64,000 nt of DNA from assembly GCF_016587355.1 (NCBI RefSeq), contig NZ_BNJF01000009.1:1-64000 (forward strand). Reading direction: 5' to 3'. The notes beneath the pieces were generated by a model that searched no databases, was not told the origin of the DNA, and worked only from the letters and a program-made list of their open reading frames with translations. Position 1 is the first letter of the stretch, and the number at the start of each line of letters is the position of its first letter. Shown in pieces: positions 54,101 to 62,077 of the stretch. The translations under genes were made by a program, and so were the position numbers. The stretch is from Ktedonospora formicarum. GTDB taxonomy: Bacteria; Chloroflexota; Ktedonobacteria; Ktedonobacterales; Ktedonobacteraceae.

Positions 54101-54734
54101 TGGATGCAAAGGAGGGCAATGGTATAACCGCCAACTCGACAAGATTCGCTCAAAGCGAGACACATGTAAGAAAAAGTCACGCCGCTATAAGCATCTTTCT
54201 CAGGTGTACAAGCGCGTGAGCGAGAAGAAACGCAAGAAGCAGCGAGATAGCCTGCATAAGGCATCTCATCTCATAGCCCACAAAGTGGTTGAGAGAACCA
54301 TTGTGGTCGGAGACCTTTCCCAAAGACAAATGGTCATGAAAGAGCATCACAAGCGCAACAAGCATCTGAATCGAGCAGTGTTCAACGAATGGGGTTTGTC
54401 CACCTTCACCCAAATGCTTTCATACAAATGTCAATTGTACGGGAAAGAGCTTCACTTCTTAGATGAGCGCAATACCTCAAAGCAATGTAGTGGCTGTGGG
54501 AATCTACAAGCCATGCCATTGTGGAAGAGAACGTATTGTTGTACAGAATGCGGACTTGTCATGGATCGGGATGAGAATAGTGCTCAAAATATTCTGACGA
54601 GGTTCCTTGCTCGGCAAGAGCCACACACTCAATCTGAGTGCGGTGTGCTGCGTGCGACCCAAAGCAGCGGAGAAGTCAAAGAGGCTTCCTGTGAGGGGCA
54701 AGTGCAGCAATTGAAACTATTCGACTGTGCGTGA
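51084..54734 (+). CDS. tnpB: TnpB of the IS607 element, split by a group II intron (exons 51084-51168 and 53566-54734)
   Basis: Exon 1 starts at the ATG at 51084, overlapping tnpA by 29 bases, and encodes MLLCTKIKIEVNEQDAATLE, then FMQGKCRG. Removing 51169-53565 joins T to TG and gives LYNWQVMRLREGAKW without a frame break: a 417-residue protein, normal for TnpB. RuvC-I is IVAFDLGMKTLATG. RuvC-II reads TIVVGDLSQRQMV, with Gly where the catalytic Glu usually stands; a Glu in AVFNEWGLSTF may substitute. RuvC-III is DRDENSAQNIL. The zinc finger is CSGCG...CTECG. Without splicing, only a form starting within or after the intron could be made. Confidence 0.85.
51679..53541 (+). CDS. Group II intron reverse transcriptase/maturase with HNH endonuclease
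   Basis: A 620-residue intron-encoded protein. RT motifs follow in order: KKNGKLRPLGLPSWSDKLLQ (RT2), HSHGFRPERGCHSAL (RT3), DISDCFGSLDH (RT4), GSPQGGVISPVLSNIYLDKL (RT5), and the catalytic VRYADDWLIGF (YADD). The maturase X domain covers about 400-500. The C-terminus has an HNH endonuclease (En) domain: CELCGSKEQVEVHHIRKLAD, TCRRCHENIHYG. All parts look intact, so the intron should be mobile by retrohoming. The frame continues through domain V (its last 25 codons are domain V and VI RNA), which is unusual. ATG at 51679, GTGAGGTACTTGAG upstream. Confidence 0.93.
   Translation: MRTAETVLSIIQERGKRGLPLEEVYRQLYNPDLYLRAYAKLYANDGAMTPGTTAETVDAMALTKIKKIIEALREERYRWTPVKRVYIAKKNGKLRPLGLPSWSDKLLQEVLRQILEAYYEPQFNQHSHGFRPERGCHSALREVANVWSGTKWFLEGDISDCFGSLDHEIMLSILGERIHDNRFLRLIQNLLQAGYLEDWTYHTTWSGSPQGGVISPVLSNIYLDKLDKYIEERLLPTYTKGEIRRRNPRYTAIQRKIENAKQEGHIREVKVLYQQLRQEASSDPDDPSYRRLRYVRYADDWLIGFIGPQSELEEIKRQIGAYLQETLKLHLSEEKTLITHAATEAARFLGYELMSQHATDQIDGNGRRKINRNIGLRIPTDVIEKKSRIYMKEEKPTYRAELLSDDDYSIISRYQSEYRGIVQYYILATNIRRLNKLHWIMRMSLLKTLANKHKARVTAMVRKYQTQTETPYGQMKCLEVKVERQGKKPLIAQFGGIPLRRRKATLLNDQLPIYKKFERNELIKRLLADTCELCGSKEQVEVHHIRKLADLNVKGRKEKPRWIQIMAARRRKTLITCRRCHENIHYGERRHRNLNITGEPDESKGSSPVLRETERKGASN
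53473..53506 (+). ncRNA. Group II intron domain V
   Basis: A 34-base hairpin beginning GAGCCGGATGAGTCGAAAGG and ending AAGTCCGGTTC. It has the catalytic AGC triad in the first strand, the GAAA-type loop, the bulge and closing complement GUCCGGUUC, matching bacterial domain V. Confidence 0.9.
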
Positions 54735-54775
54735 GCACTTTTGAGTAGATTGAGAAGGGCAGTACCAGAAATTCA
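54600..54775 (+). ncRNA. Probable omega-RNA region at the IS607 right end
   Basis: In IS607 and IS605 elements the TnpB guide RNA is made from the 3' end of tnpB into the right end. Only the position supports this here; the C-terminal 35 codons after the RuvC-III motif lack protein-like conservation, as expected for overlapping RNA sequence. Confidence 0.3.
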
Positions 54776-55651
54776 ATGAAGATCTACCTAGTGGATGGTA
54801 CCTATGAGCTGTTTCGCAGCCACTTTGGCGCGCCGCCGCGCAAGGCACCAGATGGGCGCGAGGTCGGCGCAACGCTGGGCCTTTTACGCAGCCTGCTGAA
54901 GCTCTTGACGACGCCTGGCATCACCCATGTGGCCTGCGCGTTCGATCATGTGATCGAGTCCTTCCGTAACGACCAGTACCCCAGCTACAAGACCGGCGCG
55001 GGCGTTGACTCCAACCTGATAGCCCAGTTCCCGCTGGCCGAAGAGGCTGTTTCCGCGCTTGGGCTAGTGGTCTGGCCGATGGTGGAGTTCGAGGCCGACG
55101 ATGCCCTGTCCAGCGCGACCGCCCGTTTCAAGAACGAAGCAGAGGTTGAACAGATCGTGATCTGCTCGCCGGATAAGGATCTGGCTCAGTTGGTCTCTGG
55201 AAGCCGCATCGTTGGCTGGGATCGCCGCCGCGATATTCTCATCGATGAGGCGGGTGTGGTGGAGAAATTTGGCGTGCGCCCGCAGTCGATCCCCGACTGG
55301 CTGGGGCTGGTGGGCGATGCGGCCGACGGCTTCCCTGGCATCCCGAGCTGGGGTGAAAAATCTGCGGCGACCGTGCTTGCAAAATACGAGCACCTCGAGG
55401 CGATCCCTGCAGATCCGCAAACCTGGGGGGTGAGCGCCAGACGCGCCGCGCGCCTGGCTGAGAGCCTGGCACAGCACTGGGATGAGGCGCTGCTTTTCCG
55501 CAAACTGGCGACGCTGCGAGAGGACGTGCCATTGAAAGAAACGCTCGCTGATCTGGAATGGCAGGGTGCCTTCGAGCAGCTGAAAGATGTCTGCCAACGG
55601 CTGGGCGATGAAAAATTTCCTGGGCGTGTTCCGAGGTGGCGCGAGAGATGA
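54776..55651 (+). CDS. 5'-3' exonuclease / flap-endonuclease-like nuclease
   Basis: A 291-residue stand-alone version of the PolA 5'-nuclease domain. Metal-binding acids are seen in YLVDGTYELFRSHFG, CAFDHVIESFRNDQYPSYK, EFEADDALSSATARF, and CSPDKDLAQLVSG; the helix-3-turn-helix DNA-binding part includes WLGLVGDAADGFPGIPSWGE followed by KSAATVLAKY. It should remove 5' flaps or primers during repair. GC content is high compared with neighbours, which suggests a different history. The IS607-family element ends within the 41 bases before its ATG, so its native promoter may have been displaced; the only upstream purine-rich site is GAGAAGGG, 14 bases away. Confidence 0.9.
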   Translation: MKIYLVDGTYELFRSHFGAPPRKAPDGREVGATLGLLRSLLKLLTTPGITHVACAFDHVIESFRNDQYPSYKTGAGVDSNLIAQFPLAEEAVSALGLVVWPMVEFEADDALSSATARFKNEAEVEQIVICSPDKDLAQLVSGSRIVGWDRRRDILIDEAGVVEKFGVRPQSIPDWLGLVGDAADGFPGIPSWGEKSAATVLAKYEHLEAIPADPQTWGVSARRAARLAESLAQHWDEALLFRKLATLREDVPLKETLADLEWQGAFEQLKDVCQRLGDEKFPGRVPRWRER

Positions 55652-55964
55652 ATTTGGTGCCTTCGAGCAGGGATCGCGCAACGCTGGCTTTTTAACCATT
55701 TGCGTGGGAAACGCTCCCACATTCGGCAGCGAGCGCTCGTATCTACAAACTACCAGCGTATAGCCATGCCTGGCCTTCCGCGAGCTAAAAAGAGCCTCTT
55801 CCTGACCTCAGCGCATCCGCGCTTTCCACCCTTGACAGTCACAGAGAGGATGACATTCGAGGCCTGGGGAGCCGTCTCATTTGTTGTGAAAGGGATGCGT
55901 ATCGGGTATGCTCAGGCATGTACACGTTGCGTGCGAGACTCGCGTGGGTGTCGTGGCGAGAGGA

Positions 55965-56280
55965 GCGATGAAGCGGCGGATCTTTGTATTAATCGATGTA
56001 ACAACTTCTACGCGTCGGCGCAGGAATTCTTTTGATGGGATGATCCGTGGGCGTCCGGTGGTGGTGATGAGTAACAATGATGCCAGTGTAATCGCGCGGA
56101 ATAGGGCGGCGAAGGGCATAGCGATTGGCATGGGGTACCTTTCTTTCAAATCCGAGAGGTCATTGAACGATATAACGTGGCTGTCTTTAGCGTGTGCTAT
56201 GCCCTCTACCAAGGACCTCTCGGAGAGGATCATGACCATGCTGGCGCGCTTTGGCATCGCATATTGGTTGATGGTGTGAA
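55965..56280 (+). pseudogene. Relic of a Y-family DNA polymerase (UmuC/DinB type)
   Basis: Pieces in three frames align with the start of UmuC-like polymerases: MKRRIFVLIDV (FxLIDCNNFYAS), CNNFYASAQEFF in the next frame, MIRGRPVVVMSNNDASVIAR, then NRAAKGIAIGMG, VAVFSVCYALYQ and DLSERIMTMLARF. The order is right, but at least three frameshifts break it, and the catalytic SIDE motif and the rest of the gene are missing. It ends near the solo IS copy at 56368, which may have cut it. Confidence 0.75.
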
Positions 56281-56367
56281 CGACGGGCTCGGTATCGTGG
56301 CAACCCCAGGTATCTCTTCGATTTGTACCACTGCTCCGTCGTTCACAATGTATGCGTTCTCTATGTC

Positions 56368-56520
56368 CCGTTATCCGAAACTGACCCAAAGATGGACAAG
56401 CCATATCTGGCGTTCGGTTCCTGCTTCAACGAACAGCCTGCCTGGATCTACCAGGTCTTACAGGATCTCCACAGGCGTACATTCCGGTGTAACTCACCGT
56501 ACAAGGAGCAATTCTAGCAG
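56368..56520 (-). mobile_element. Solo 3' end (RE / omega-RNA region) of an IS605-group tnpB element
   Basis: Close match to 3263-3415 and a more distant match to 14409-14548. It starts CCGTTATCCGAAACTGACCC, and keeps the hairpins CCTGG-ATCTA-CCAGG and CGGTG-TAACT-CACCG; the second is fully paired here and differs from the other copies by compensating bases. No tnpB sequence accompanies it. Confidence 0.65.
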
Positions 56521-56649
56521 AAACGAGGGACGAACGCAAGAGCAACAGATGTCAACAGAAAGGGAGACTTGTCCACTCTTCAAGTAACTTGTTTTAACCC
56601 TCAGCTTTTAGAGAGCCTCGGAAGACTGCGTGATTTCTCGATTGATTCT

Positions 56650-57654
56650 CTAGCGGAAGGCAACCTCTTTGTTCTGTTCGCGGGGAAGTTGGTACCAGAG
56701 CGTGTCACATGCCGCTAGTAGTTTCTCATCAAGGGTGAGATGAACAGCAGGCAGCGTTTGATCGAGTTGTTCTGCCTTGCTCGCGCCAACAATAGCTGAT
56801 GTGATTGCAGGTTGCGCCAGTACCCAGGCGATAGCAACCTGTCCGATTGGAAGTCCTCGCTCGTCACACAGCTGTTTGAGTTCCGCAACGGCGCGCATCT
56901 GTGGCTCATGCCAGTACCGATCCTGATAGATTTTGCCCGCGTTTTGCAGACTGAAGCGCGTCCCTTGCTCAAGATTCTGCCCTACTTGATATCGTCCTGT
57001 GAGAACGCCGCCTGCAAGAGGATTATAGGCAATGACACCCACTCCTTGATCGAGAGCCAATGGAAGGAGTTCAGCCTCAATATAGCGGAACAGGAGATTA
57101 TAGCGCGGTTGTACGCAGTCGAAGCGAGCAAGCCTTTGTATGTCACTTATCCATAGGGCCTTGCACAACAGCCAGGCAGGATAGTTGGAGCAGCCAATAT
57201 AACGCACTTTGCCGCTATGTACTAAATCATCGAGCGTCTTGAGTGTTTCGTCAAGAGGTGTTTCAGAATCAGGGAAATGCATCTGATAGAGGTCAATGTA
57301 ATCGGTTTGCAAGCGGCTTAGGCTATCTTCGACCGCTTTCATGATATGTTTGCGTGACCCCCCTTTCTCATTTGGGCCGCTGCCCATTTGTCCAAAGAAC
57401 TTGGTTGCCAGCACAATTTGTTCACGTCGGCCTTTGAGCCAAGTACCGATATATTCTTCCGTTCGCCCTACAGTCTCTAGTGAGCCTCCGAGTGGATAGG
57501 CATCCGCCGTATCAAAAAAGGTAACCTTGTGATCGAATGCTTTATCCATAATAGCGTGCGAGGTTGGCTCGTCACACTGGTTGCCAAAAGTCATTGTACC
57601 CAGGCAAATTTCAGAGACCTTTAATCCAGTGCGTCCAAGGCGCTTGGTTTTCAT
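56650..57654 (-). CDS. Aldo/keto reductase
   Basis: A 334-residue TIM-barrel NADPH oxidoreductase. MKTKRLGRTGLKVSEICLGT is the family start; the catalytic tetrad appears as FFDTADAYPLGGS (Asp, Tyr), LATKFFG (Lys) and LYQMHFPD (His); RYIGCSNYPAWLL and AIVGASKAEQLDQTL form the cofactor end. It probably reduces small aldehydes or ketones. Start: ATG at 57654 after GAGAAGGAGCG; the frame extends 31 codons upstream without a ribosome binding site. The last 25 residues close the family fold. Confidence 0.92.
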   Translation of the reverse strand: MKTKRLGRTGLKVSEICLGTMTFGNQCDEPTSHAIMDKAFDHKVTFFDTADAYPLGGSLETVGRTEEYIGTWLKGRREQIVLATKFFGQMGSGPNEKGGSRKHIMKAVEDSLSRLQTDYIDLYQMHFPDSETPLDETLKTLDDLVHSGKVRYIGCSNYPAWLLCKALWISDIQRLARFDCVQPRYNLLFRYIEAELLPLALDQGVGVIAYNPLAGGVLTGRYQVGQNLEQGTRFSLQNAGKIYQDRYWHEPQMRAVAELKQLCDERGLPIGQVAIAWVLAQPAITSAIVGASKAEQLDQTLPAVHLTLDEKLLAACDTLWYQLPREQNKEVAFR

Positions 57655-58014
57655 AATAGATGCGCTCCTTCTCTTGTAGATAAATCTATTTAGACACACA
57701 TTTTTCTTGATGTCATCCTCATCTGCACTTAACTTTGAGACTACCAATTCTTAAGCACCATCAAGAGTGGTGTGGTTCTTGTCCTGGTAGGGAACCCTCC
57801 TTTCTCTTTACACTTATGATATGGATTTCACCTGATTATCATTAGATTTGCCTCCTTATACGTTGCTCCATATTATGGCGAAAGACAACGAAGTACTCCT
57901 TAGTCTGGCAAGGGAAGCGCGAGTTGCCCTTGCACTTTCCCTCTCCTCTCAAAGCGAGCCTGCGGTCCGCCAGAAGAATATTAGCGGATGTCAGATAGGT
58001 GTCAGATAGGGCCC
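57655..58014. other. Intergenic region between the aldo/keto reductase and tetR genes
   Basis: Divergent promoter region. A CACCATCAAGAGTGGTGTGG hairpin lies near 57753-57772, and a tandem GTCAGATAGG occurs twice at about 57990-58010, immediately before the tetR promoter. Confidence 0.45.
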
Positions 58015-58043
58015 TTGACAAAATAGCTTGCTGCTGCTATTTT
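58015..58043 (+). promoter_or_regulatory. Leaderless promoter of the tetR gene
   Basis: TTGACA at 58015-58020, 17-base spacer, TATTTT at 58038-58043. Six bases separate the -10 box from the ATG at 58050, so the mRNA should start at the initiation codon. ATTTGTATGGACGAACAAAC across the start resembles GGTCGTACAAACAAAT at about 58690 in the SDR leader, a possible shared operator. Confidence 0.6.
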
Positions 58044-58049
58044 ATTTGT

Positions 58050-58667
58050 ATGGACGAACAAACAAATGCGAAGCAGAAGAGAACCTGGACTCACCATGAG
58101 GATAATCGGGAGCGCCTGATTGCGGCCGGTTACACCTTGCTTGCCGAGCAAGGGATTGAGGCTACGACCGTCAAGGAGATTGCGCGCCTAGCGGGTGTCT
58201 CTCCTGGGCTATTCCATTATTACTTCGCCTCTAAAAACGACCTGCTGCTAGCCGTGGTGTATGAAGCTGGTGTGAGCTTCAGCCAGCGCTTGATGCAGAC
58301 TCTGGAGAGTATGTCGTCAAGGGAGTGTTCCTTTGGCGAGGTGGTCATGCTTGCCGTTGCAGCGGTCAGTCGCGATGATCCAGCCTGGTATCGTCTGCGC
58401 TATGAGCTCTATGCCCTCGGTCTGCGCAATCCTGGGTTTCTCCTCGCGATAGGCGAAATGCTGGCGAAAGGACGACAGGGGATTGCGCAGACGATCCAGC
58501 TACAGACCGGGATGGATGATGTCCGAGCCGAGACGCTCGCGGCGGTGGTGCAAGCATGCACCGATGGTCTCGCGCTGCAGCAGCTTGCCCAGCCAGGCCT
58601 CGATCTCACAGCTGCTTATCAACTGGTGCAACGGCTCTTTGTGGCTGAACCTTCGTCCGATCAATAA
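58050..58667 (+). CDS. TetR family repressor
   Basis: A 205-residue regulator. The helix-turn-helix is LIAAGYTLLAEQGIEATTVK, continuing EIARLAGVSPGLFHYYFASK, a clear TetR domain; the C-terminal ligand domain is helical with no named motif. Start: ATG at 58050, supported by a consensus promoter whose transcription start falls on it; a GTG-type start at 57999 would lie upstream of the promoter. The SDR gene follows 150 bases downstream on the same strand with operator-like sequence in between, so the repressor probably controls itself and the SDR gene. Confidence 0.9.
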   Translation: MDEQTNAKQKRTWTHHEDNRERLIAAGYTLLAEQGIEATTVKEIARLAGVSPGLFHYYFASKNDLLLAVVYEAGVSFSQRLMQTLESMSSRECSFGEVVMLAVAAVSRDDPAWYRLRYELYALGLRNPGFLLAIGEMLAKGRQGIAQTIQLQTGMDDVRAETLAAVVQACTDGLALQQLAQPGLDLTAAYQLVQRLFVAEPSSDQ

Positions 58668-58817
58668 ATTTTTTTGTGCGAAATTGGTTGGTCGTACAAA
58701 CAAATAGGATGCGCAAATGGGTCGTATCTTTTTCGCTAAAAAAACAGCAGAAGGCTCGTAGTTTAGCAAACTACTGCCGGACAAGCTTCTTGCTCAAGAA
58801 AAAGGGGGTACCTTCTT

Positions 58818-59531
58818 ATGGATATTCAGGATAAAGTCGTTATCATTACAGGCGCATCTGGAGGTATTGGCCTGGCTACCGCACGTCTCTTTGCTCAAGA
58901 AGGAGCAAAGATCGCACTTGCAGCGCGCTCTGCCGATACCCTTCATACCATTGTCAATGAGTTTCATGAGCAACATCGCGAGGCTATCGCGATCCCCACC
59001 GATATGCGTAACAAGGTTGCGATCGAGGCAATGGTAGACAGCGTTTTTCAGCAATATGGACGAATTGATATTCTCATCAATAATGCCGGACAAGCAGTGA
59101 GTGGCAACGTGTCTGATGTGGATATCGATCAGTTTCGCCAGATTCTTGAACTCAATGTGCTTGGCCCCATAGAAGCGATGCAGGCTATGATCCCAAAGAT
59201 GCGTCAAAACGGTGGAGGTCTGATCATCAATGTTAGTGCGATCGTTTCAAAAATGTCCCTTCCCGGCGTGGGGGTGTACGCCGCTACAAAGGCTGCTCTC
59301 AATAAAATCTCTGATAGTGCACGAGAGGAGTTAGCTTCGGATAATATTCGCATAACAACGATGTTCCCTCGTAAAACGGCAACGAATTTCGGCAAAAATA
59401 GCTTAACGAATATAAATCAGGCTCCGCGGCCAGCACATAGCGGACCAGAACCCGATAGTGCTGAAGCTGTGGCCCAGAAGATTCTCGAGGCGGCACGCAA
59501 TGAGCCACACGATCAATATATGGATCGTTAA
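58818..59531 (+). CDS. Classical SDR oxidoreductase
   Basis: A 237-residue short-chain dehydrogenase. VVIITGASGGIGLATARLF is the cofactor motif, ILINNAGQAVSG the NNAG motif, INVSAIVSKMSL holds the catalytic Ser, and VYAATKAAL the YxxxK pair. An Arg/Ser after the second strand (AARSADTL) points to NADPH. Substrate unknown. ATG at 58818 follows AAAAAGGGGGTACC. It lies downstream of the tetR gene and is probably its target. Confidence 0.92.
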   Translation: MDIQDKVVIITGASGGIGLATARLFAQEGAKIALAARSADTLHTIVNEFHEQHREAIAIPTDMRNKVAIEAMVDSVFQQYGRIDILINNAGQAVSGNVSDVDIDQFRQILELNVLGPIEAMQAMIPKMRQNGGGLIINVSAIVSKMSLPGVGVYAATKAALNKISDSAREELASDNIRITTMFPRKTATNFGKNSLTNINQAPRPAHSGPEPDSAEAVAQKILEAARNEPHDQYMDR

Positions 59532-59562
59532 GCGATTTTCAAATTAGCGCTCTACTGTAAAT

Positions 59563-59667
59563 TTTGGAATTAGTCGCGTCAACACCATTACTGGTGAGAG
59601 ATTAGCTCAAGTGCTTGTCGGCGCTCGGGTGATCGTAGACGTGATGAATGCGCTTTTAGGAAGGTAG
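59563..59667 (+). pseudogene. Fragment of an NmrA-like NAD(P)-binding protein
   Basis: A 34-codon open stretch reading FGISRVNTITGERLAQVLVG, then ARVIVDVMNALLGR. It matches the segment 'VNTxTGExLAxALxGAxVVVDVxN' found after the first strand of NmrA-type atypical SDR proteins. No start and nothing beyond; ends seven bases before the nitroreductase gene. Confidence 0.5.
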
Positions 59668-59673
59668 GAAATC

Positions 59674-60339
59674 TTGGACATTTATGAGGCCGTCACGAGT
59701 CGACGGGCTGTGCGCGGATTCACCGACCGGCCTATCCCGAAGGAGATGCTGGTGCGCGTGCTGTCCGCCGCAGCTTGGTCGCCGTCCGGATCGAACCTCC
59801 AGCCGTGGCACGCCTACGTGCTAACCGGCGCGCCGCTGGTCGAACTCAAGAAACGCGCCGGTGAGCGCGTGGCCGCAGGCGACCCCTGGGACAAGCAGGA
59901 GTACGAGATGTACCCACCCGCACTGAAGCCCCCGTACAACGAGCGTCGATCTGCCTTTGGCAAGCAGCGCTATGGCGAACTCGACATCTCGCGCGAGGAT
60001 TGGGAGGCCCGCCAGAGAGCCGCTGCCGCGAACTGGGACTGTTTCGGCGCGCCCGCCGCCCTATTCTGCTACATCGATCGCGACATGTGCCCGCCCCAAT
60101 GGGCAGACGTTGGCATGTATCTGCAGACCATCATGCTGCTGCTTCGCGCCGAAGGGCTGCACAGTTGTACGCAGATGTCGTGGGCGAAGTATCACAAGAC
60201 CGTCGCGGAGATCCTCTCACCCCCGGACGAGCTCATTCTCTTCTGCGGCATGTCGATCGGGTTCGAGGACCTCACGGCAAATCATGCTCGTCTGGGTCGG
60301 GCACCGCTCGACGAGACGGTCAGGTTCGTCGAGAGTTAG
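59674..60339 (+). CDS. Nitroreductase family flavoprotein
   Basis: A 221-residue FMN enzyme: MDIYEAVTSRRAVRGFTDRP binds the FMN phosphate; AAAWSPSGSNLQPWHAYV is the second FMN-binding segment; and the C-terminal segment DVGMYLQTIMLLLRAEGLHS followed by LFCGMSIGFED closes the fold. It resembles nitroreductases that reduce nitroaromatics or quinones. Start is TTG at 59674, after GGAAGGTAGGAAATC. GC content (about 62%) is well above neighbouring genes, which points to recent transfer. Confidence 0.9.
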   Translation: MDIYEAVTSRRAVRGFTDRPIPKEMLVRVLSAAAWSPSGSNLQPWHAYVLTGAPLVELKKRAGERVAAGDPWDKQEYEMYPPALKPPYNERRSAFGKQRYGELDISREDWEARQRAAAANWDCFGAPAALFCYIDRDMCPPQWADVGMYLQTIMLLLRAEGLHSCTQMSWAKYHKTVAEILSPPDELILFCGMSIGFEDLTANHARLGRAPLDETVRFVES

Positions 60340-60431
60340 AAGCCGTTGCTCTACCAATCATGGTGGCGTAGGTTCGAGCGCAAAGCCCTGGTTCGACGCT
60401 CATAAGCGCATCAATATAGGGCCACAGTTGT

Positions 60432-60885
60432 GTGAGTTGGAAGCAGGAGGCGCTCCCCTGTTACCTACTCACACGCCCTTGTCCACAGTTTGCAGCAGGC
60501 GAGGTGCTCGTCAAAGTAGCGTATTGTGGCGTTTGTACTTCAGAAGTGGATGTGTGGTCTGGAAGAGGCGAGATGGATCCATTTCCACGTTTCCCTGGCC
60601 ATGAGATCAGTGGTGTTATTGAGCAGACTTGAGAACCTCGGGGTTGGGAATAAGGTGGGTGTTTGGATACCGGAGGGAGGATATGCAGAATACGTGGCGG
60701 CGAAACCAGAGGACTGTGTATGTGTGGAGGATGTCCCGCTGGAACAGGTGTTACTCGAACCCCTCTCCTGCGCAATCAACGCTGTAGAGCAAGCAAACAT
60801 CTCGTTCGGTGACGACATCCTGATCGTTGGGGCAGGCTTTATGGGAAATTTAGTGCAGAAGCTGGTCCATTTACAGGTGCCCTGA
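60432..60885 (+). pseudogene. Fragment of a zinc-type alcohol dehydrogenase with a frameshift
   Basis: The first frame reads FAAGEVLVKVAYCGVCTSEV, then DVWSGRGEMDPFPRFPGHEI, with the Cys and GHE zinc/catalytic motifs of MDR dehydrogenases, to a stop at 60630. A second frame continues LGVGNKVGVWIPEGGYAEYV and EPLSCAINAVEQANISFGDD to ILIVGAGFMGNLVQKL, the start of the Rossmann motif. There it is cut off and joined to a histidine kinase fragment. One frameshift plus loss of both ends. Confidence 0.75.
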
Positions 60886-61595
60886 TCCTCAACGAGATGC
60901 TTTCCTCCCTCGATCAATCCTTCAGCCGCCAGCGCCGCTTTGTCGCCGACGCATCCTATGAGCTACGGACACCCGTCGCCGTCATCCGCAACAAAGCGGG
61001 GATAGCCTTGCTAGAAACACCAACCCTCCCAGAAGCAATCACCACCCTCCACGAGATTCGAGGCGAAACGGAACGCTTGAGCCAACTGATCAGTGATCTA
61101 TTAACATTGGCGCGCATGGATGAGGGACAGGTGCGATTTGAGCGCGGGCTGGTACAGTTTGACAGATTCGTAGAAACCGTGGTCGAGACGCTTCATGCTC
61201 TTATAACTGAGCGTCGCATTCAACTTGACCTACATGTCCAAGCGAATGTTGTCCCTATGGGCGATGAAGTCAGGCTGATTCAACTAGTGATGAACTTGTT
61301 GGAGAACGCGATCTACTACACCAACCCCAAAGGATATGTCACTGTGACCGTTGAGAAGACCTCAGCCAAGGCCCGCCTCACCATCCGTGATATAGGCATC
61401 GTGATCATCCCAGAACACCTCTCACATCTCTTTGAGCGGTTTTATCGTGCTGATCCATCGCGCAGGCAGACGGAAAGGAACAGTAGTGGACTAGGGCTTG
61501 CGATCTTTCACCAAAGCTTTGCCTGGAGAGAGCACATGAGGGGTGAGAAAGAGGATAAACAGCGAGATTGGTGGAGCAAGCCATTTACTCTATAA
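60886..61595 (+). pseudogene. Truncated histidine kinase core lacking the phospho-acceptor His
   Basis: The sequence starts in mid-domain (ILNEMLSSLDQSFSRQRRFV) and carries a HisKA region whose H-box reads ADASYELRTPVAVIRN, with Tyr where the phosphorylated His should be. The ATPase domain has LLENAIYYTNP (N-box), a damaged G1 box RDIGIVIIPEH, FERFYRADPSRR, and SSGLGLAIFHQ (G2), then ends in unrelated residues (SFAWREHMRG). The N-terminal sensor, membrane segments and C-terminus are missing. With the His and G1 Gly lost it cannot be an active kinase. Confidence 0.8.
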
Positions 61596-62077
61596 GTGAA
61601 AAGAGAAAGCATCCTAGGAGAGTCACATTTGTGTGGAGGTGATGTGTTGATTTCTGCGATTTTGCTGCAAAAAATGAAGAATAATATGATAATTAGTATT
61701 ATATGATTTTAAGTGTAAAAAGTTGATTGATATAGATAATAAAGCAAAGTATCCTGAAAATGTCTGGCTTTTGTCCTGGTAAAGAGATTTTCTTACTTGT
61801 ATACTTTGAAAAAGGTGCCCCTTTTGCTCACAGCACTCATGGCGATAACCGCGTTCATATGAACATCTCTCTCAGTGAATCGCCCGCTCAAGTATTGCTG
61901 CGAGTAGTGTTGTCGCACATTGTCACTGTATCCGATCTTGCGAGATGGTTTCAAGGGATACAGGGGCGATGCAGCATAATATAATTTTTGATGTTATGTG
62001 ACTTTCATGCAAGTATTAAAAGCAAATGAATAAAGATAAGTAAAAGATATAGTGATATGGAGAAATGAGGATATTTC
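61596..62077. other. AT-rich intergenic region
   Basis: A strongly AT-rich stretch at about 61670-61760 and another at 61975-62060 flank a 74-codon frame without family features. Probably contains the promoter of the DUF4126 gene. Confidence 0.4.

Larger units (their letters stand above)
50463..54775 (+). mobile_element. IS607-family element carrying a group II intron
   Basis: tnpA (serine recombinase) and tnpB overlap head to tail as usual for IS607, but tnpB is split by a group II intron at 51169-53565. The outer borders are approximate: the left end lies at or before the inverted repeat at 50463, and the right end lies between the tnpB stop (54734) and the start of the exonuclease gene (54776). 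IS607 elements insert at GG with no duplication, so borders cannot be read from the sequence alone. Confidence 0.75.

Noticed and set aside
55064..55720. Long minus-strand frames opposite the exonuclease
   Set aside because: High-GC shadow frames; the plus strand carries all nuclease motifs.
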